From: Saprospiraceae bacterium
Lineage (GTDB): Bacteria > Bacteroidota > Bacteroidia > Chitinophagales > Saprospiraceae
Direction: 5' to 3'
Assembly: GCA_027031145.1 (NCBI GenBank)
Contig: JALVEG010000098.1
Span: forward strand, 1-7,351
DNA: 7,351 nucleotides
How positions within the stretch are numbered: the first letter of the stretch is position 1; every line of letters begins with the position of its first letter. Shown here piece by piece: positions 5,631-7,351 of the stretch. The notes beneath the pieces are model-generated. The model was not told where the DNA came from. It saw only the letters and a list, made by a program, of their open reading frames with translations, and made no database searches. The translations under genes were made by a program, and so were the position numbers.

Positions 5631-7351
5631 CTATTTTCCTTCAAGATTATCTAGGCGTTTAGTAAGATCTTCTATCTTTTGATTTTGATCGTTGATTATT
5701 TGTTGCTGCTCCTGTACAGCCTTTACCAAAACAGGAATCAAATCCGAATAATAAACTCCCAGTCTTTCAAGTTCAACTTTTTCATTTTGTCCTGTTTCTT
5801 CATTTTGTTTCCAATCTTCGGTTTTTACAACTTCGGGGATTATTTTCAATAAATCCTGAGCTATAAGCCCAAGTTTTTCACCCTGATATGCTTTGTTTTT
5901 CCATGTAAATGATACAGGTTTTAATTGAAGAACTTCATTCAAACCGTAATTGACCGGTTTAATATTCTCTTTATCACGTATATCTGATGTATTAATAGTT
6001 CCGTTTGTAGCATATACATCCCGCCAGCGATGATTTGGAGTTCCCAAGTCTCGCGAACCATCTGTTGTCGGTCTGAAAGTTGAGTTTACTGCTACTTCAA
6101 AAGCACCACCATCTTCAAATGTTTCTCCACTTCCGATTTTTAATTTTCCCCCGTAGATGTGAAATAATTCATCCGGAGAAGTTGTACCTATACCTACCTT
6201 TCCATCTCTTTCAAATGTAACTCTTTTAGCAGGAGGGGACTGGGTAAGATCGATAAGATAAAGACTATTATCTCCACCATCATACTGCATACTCATGGCT
6301 GCTGCTGTATTTTCATAAAATTCTATTATGGCATCATTATTAGCTCCGTCCGATTGCATGCGAAGTTTTACATCACTACCAGTATCACTACCGTCTATAA
6401 TATGAAGTTCTGTTTGGGGTGTTTCTGTTCCAACTCCCAGAGTACCATTGATGCCAATCTGGTCAGATGAAAAATCACCGTAAATAAGCGGGTCGTTTGA
6501 TGAGGAGTTTTCGATATATAATTTATTGTCGCTTGACATGTTGGTACCCGCCTGATATCCGATAAGGATATTTCCGCTTTTATTATTTGCTTTGGTATTT
6601 TTTCCGGCTTCAGAACCGATTATAGTATTTCTGCTACCTCCGTTATTATAATAATCTGCGTTATATCCGATAATTGTATTATTATTACCGGTTTCATTAT
6701 GATAGGATACTTCTTTTCCATACACTGAATTATAATAACCTTTTGTGTTTTTCAACATGGCTCTATCACCGGTAGCAGTATTTCCCGTAGCTTCAATTCC
6801 TGATGCTCCAACACCATTGTTGTATAGGGCAGAGTCTCCAATTGCTATAAGATAATCATTGGATGTATTTAAACATAAAGAAGCATAGCCAATGGCTATA
6901 TTCTTTCTCCCACTTAAATTTGAATATAATGATATGTAACCCAATGATACATTGCCAAATCCGGATTCATTGGAGGCTAATGAATTAAAACCAAAAGCCG
7001 TGTTGTTACCTCCATTAATATTAGAGGTTAGTGAGCCAGCTCCAAAAGCAGTATTTCTTAGCCCTGTTGTATTTGATTTCAATGACGATTCACCAATGGC
7101 AGTATTACCCCAACCTGTTGTATTTAAGGTTAAAGTTTTATATCCTACAGCTGTATTATAACGTCCTTTTGTATTATTTAACAAGGCTTTACTTCCGATT
7201 GCAGTATTTTTTGTAGCTTCATTTCCTGATGCTCCAACACCGTTATAATATAAAGCAGAATCACCAATTGCCACAAGTCCTGACTGATATGTGGTTTTGT
7301 ATAAAGTATTAGTACCAATAGCGACATTTTCATATCCGGTGGTATCGGAAT
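5631..7351 (-). CDS. Repeat-rich fibre/adhesin protein with Peptidase_S74 self-cleaving chaperone domain, 5'-partial
   Basis: The frame is open from the right edge (first full codon 7349) to TAG at 5633-5631, giving 572 visible residues. The true start is outside. A GTG at 7274 opens a long in-frame stretch, but the codons above it continue the same repeat (SDTTGYENVAIGTNTLYK), so it is internal. Visible order: a 17-residue NTAIG-type array (about 6531-7351); GTLGVGTETPQTELHI (about 6400-6450) and GKVGIGTTSPDELFHI (about 6160-6210); a DLGTPNHRWRDVYATNG lead-in; the S74 domain with the motif S-D-I-R-D-K, whose Ser codon is 5987-5985, plus GLIAQDLL; and a coiled coil (QEQQQIINDQNQKIEDL) ending LEGK. 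Predicted autocleavage would release a 118-residue chaperone, nearly the same size as in the next gene. That gene starts 37 bp downstream with no promoter or terminator between, which suggests one operon. The signal peptide cannot be checked. Inferred: an extracellular trimeric fibre. Confidence 0.88.
   Translation of the reverse strand, partial: SDTTGYENVAIGTNTLYKTTYQSGLVAIGDSALYYNGVGASGNEATKNTAIGSKALLNNTKGRYNTAVGYKTLTLNTTGWGNTAIGESSLKSNTTGLRNTAFGAGSLTSNINGGNNTAFGFNSLASNESGFGNVSLGYISLYSNLSGRKNIAIGYASLCLNTSNDYLIAIGDSALYNNGVGASGIEATGNTATGDRAMLKNTKGYYNSVYGKEVSYHNETGNNNTIIGYNADYYNNGGSRNTIIGSEAGKNTKANNKSGNILIGYQAGTNMSSDNKLYIENSSSNDPLIYGDFSSDQIGINGTLGVGTETPQTELHIIDGSDTGSDVKLRMQSDGANNDAIIEFYENTAAAMSMQYDGGDNSLYLIDLTQSPPAKRVTFERDGKVGIGTTSPDELFHIYGGKLKIGSGETFEDGGAFEVAVNSTFRPTTDGSRDLGTPNHRWRDVYATNGTINTSDIRDKENIKPVNYGLNEVLQLKPVSFTWKNKAYQGEKLGLIAQDLLKIIPEVVKTEDWKQNEETGQNEKVELERLGVYYSDLIPVLVKAVQEQQQIINDQNQKIEDLTKRLDNLEGK
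6531..7351 (-). repeat. 17-residue NTAIG-type protein repeat array
   Basis: About fifteen consecutive units follow N-[TVI]-[AIS]-[IFV]-G-x-x-[AS]-L-x-x-N-x-x-G-x-x, such as NTAVGYKTLTLNTTGWG and NTAFGAGSLTSNINGGN. Two units are expanded to 23 residues by a GVGASG insertion. The array continues past the right edge, so the total copy number is unknown. Such repeats resemble YadA-type head coils and are common in Bacteroidota S74 proteins. Confidence 0.85.
6788..7274 (-). repeat. Higher-order repeat, period 426 bp, marked by the GVGASG insertion
   Basis: Two blocks (7214-7274 and 6788-6848) encode the expanded units V-A-I-G-D-S-A-L-Y-Y-N-G-V-G-A-S-G and I-A-I-G-D-S-A-L-Y-N-N-G-V-G-A-S-G. Each is followed by a unit ending NTKGRYN or NTKGYYN. 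They are 426 bp apart, which equals 142 codons: one 23-residue unit plus seven 17-residue units. The DNA is clearly similar but carries about ten mismatches over 60 bases, so this copy event is older than the 351-bp duplication in the next gene. Confidence 0.7.

Noticed and set aside
7272..7274. GTG as start codon of the upstream fibre gene
   Set aside because: The codons before it continue the same repeat in frame to the window edge, and a start here would remove any signal peptide. The gene is treated as 5'-partial.
2561..7351. Prophage tail region
   Set aside because: S74 and fibre-like repeats are the only phage-like features. The protein with a visible start has a signal peptide, the neighbour is a chromosomal-type sensor kinase, and no other phage gene is seen. 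It cannot be fully excluded without the right flank.

Overview
The window is AT-rich. All three recognisable genes lie on the minus strand, so they are read from the right edge to the left. The organism looks like a member of the Bacteroidota. The supporting evidence is the signal peptides ending in A-Q, the secreted 'GIGTTTP..ELHV' proteins ending in a Peptidase_S74 (endosialidase-type intramolecular chaperone) domain, a TPR-sensor/HisKA_3 histidine kinase, the lack of clear Shine-Dalgarno sequences, and a TAnnTTTG-type -7 promoter motif. No species can be assigned.

Layout in transcription order. (A) 7351-5631: the 3' part of a repetitive surface-fibre gene. Its start is beyond the right edge. 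The visible part is a 17-residue 'NTAIGxxxLxxNTTGxx' repeat array, then two 'VGIGTTSP'-type segments, an S74 self-cleavage domain and a C-terminal coiled coil. (B) 5593-2561, 37 bp downstream: a complete 1010-residue fibre gene with a signal peptide, a phage-structural-like beta domain, YadA-head-like repeats, a long 'GVYGYAS...GGYF' array with a 351-bp near-identical tandem duplication, a second copy of the YadA-type module, and another S74 domain plus coiled coil. A and B are probably co-transcribed. (C) 2560-2287: an intergenic region with a strong terminator-like hairpin after B, a Bacteroidota-type promoter, and an unusual GC-richer block of inverted repeats that would lie in the leader of the next gene. 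(D) 2286-1: a membrane sensor histidine kinase (signal peptide, TPRs, one membrane helix, PAS, HisKA_3, HATPase_c), open to the left edge and probably short of only its last few dozen residues.

A and B probably make trimeric extracellular fibres or adhesins. The C-terminal chaperone domain of each would trim itself after assembly, because both keep the S-D-x-R-x-K motif with its Ser/Lys pair. The kinase appears to be a separate transcription unit. A functional link to the fibres is possible but rests only on position. No phage structural, lysis or integrase genes are visible, so 'tail fibre' here describes domain content and does not show that a prophage is present.
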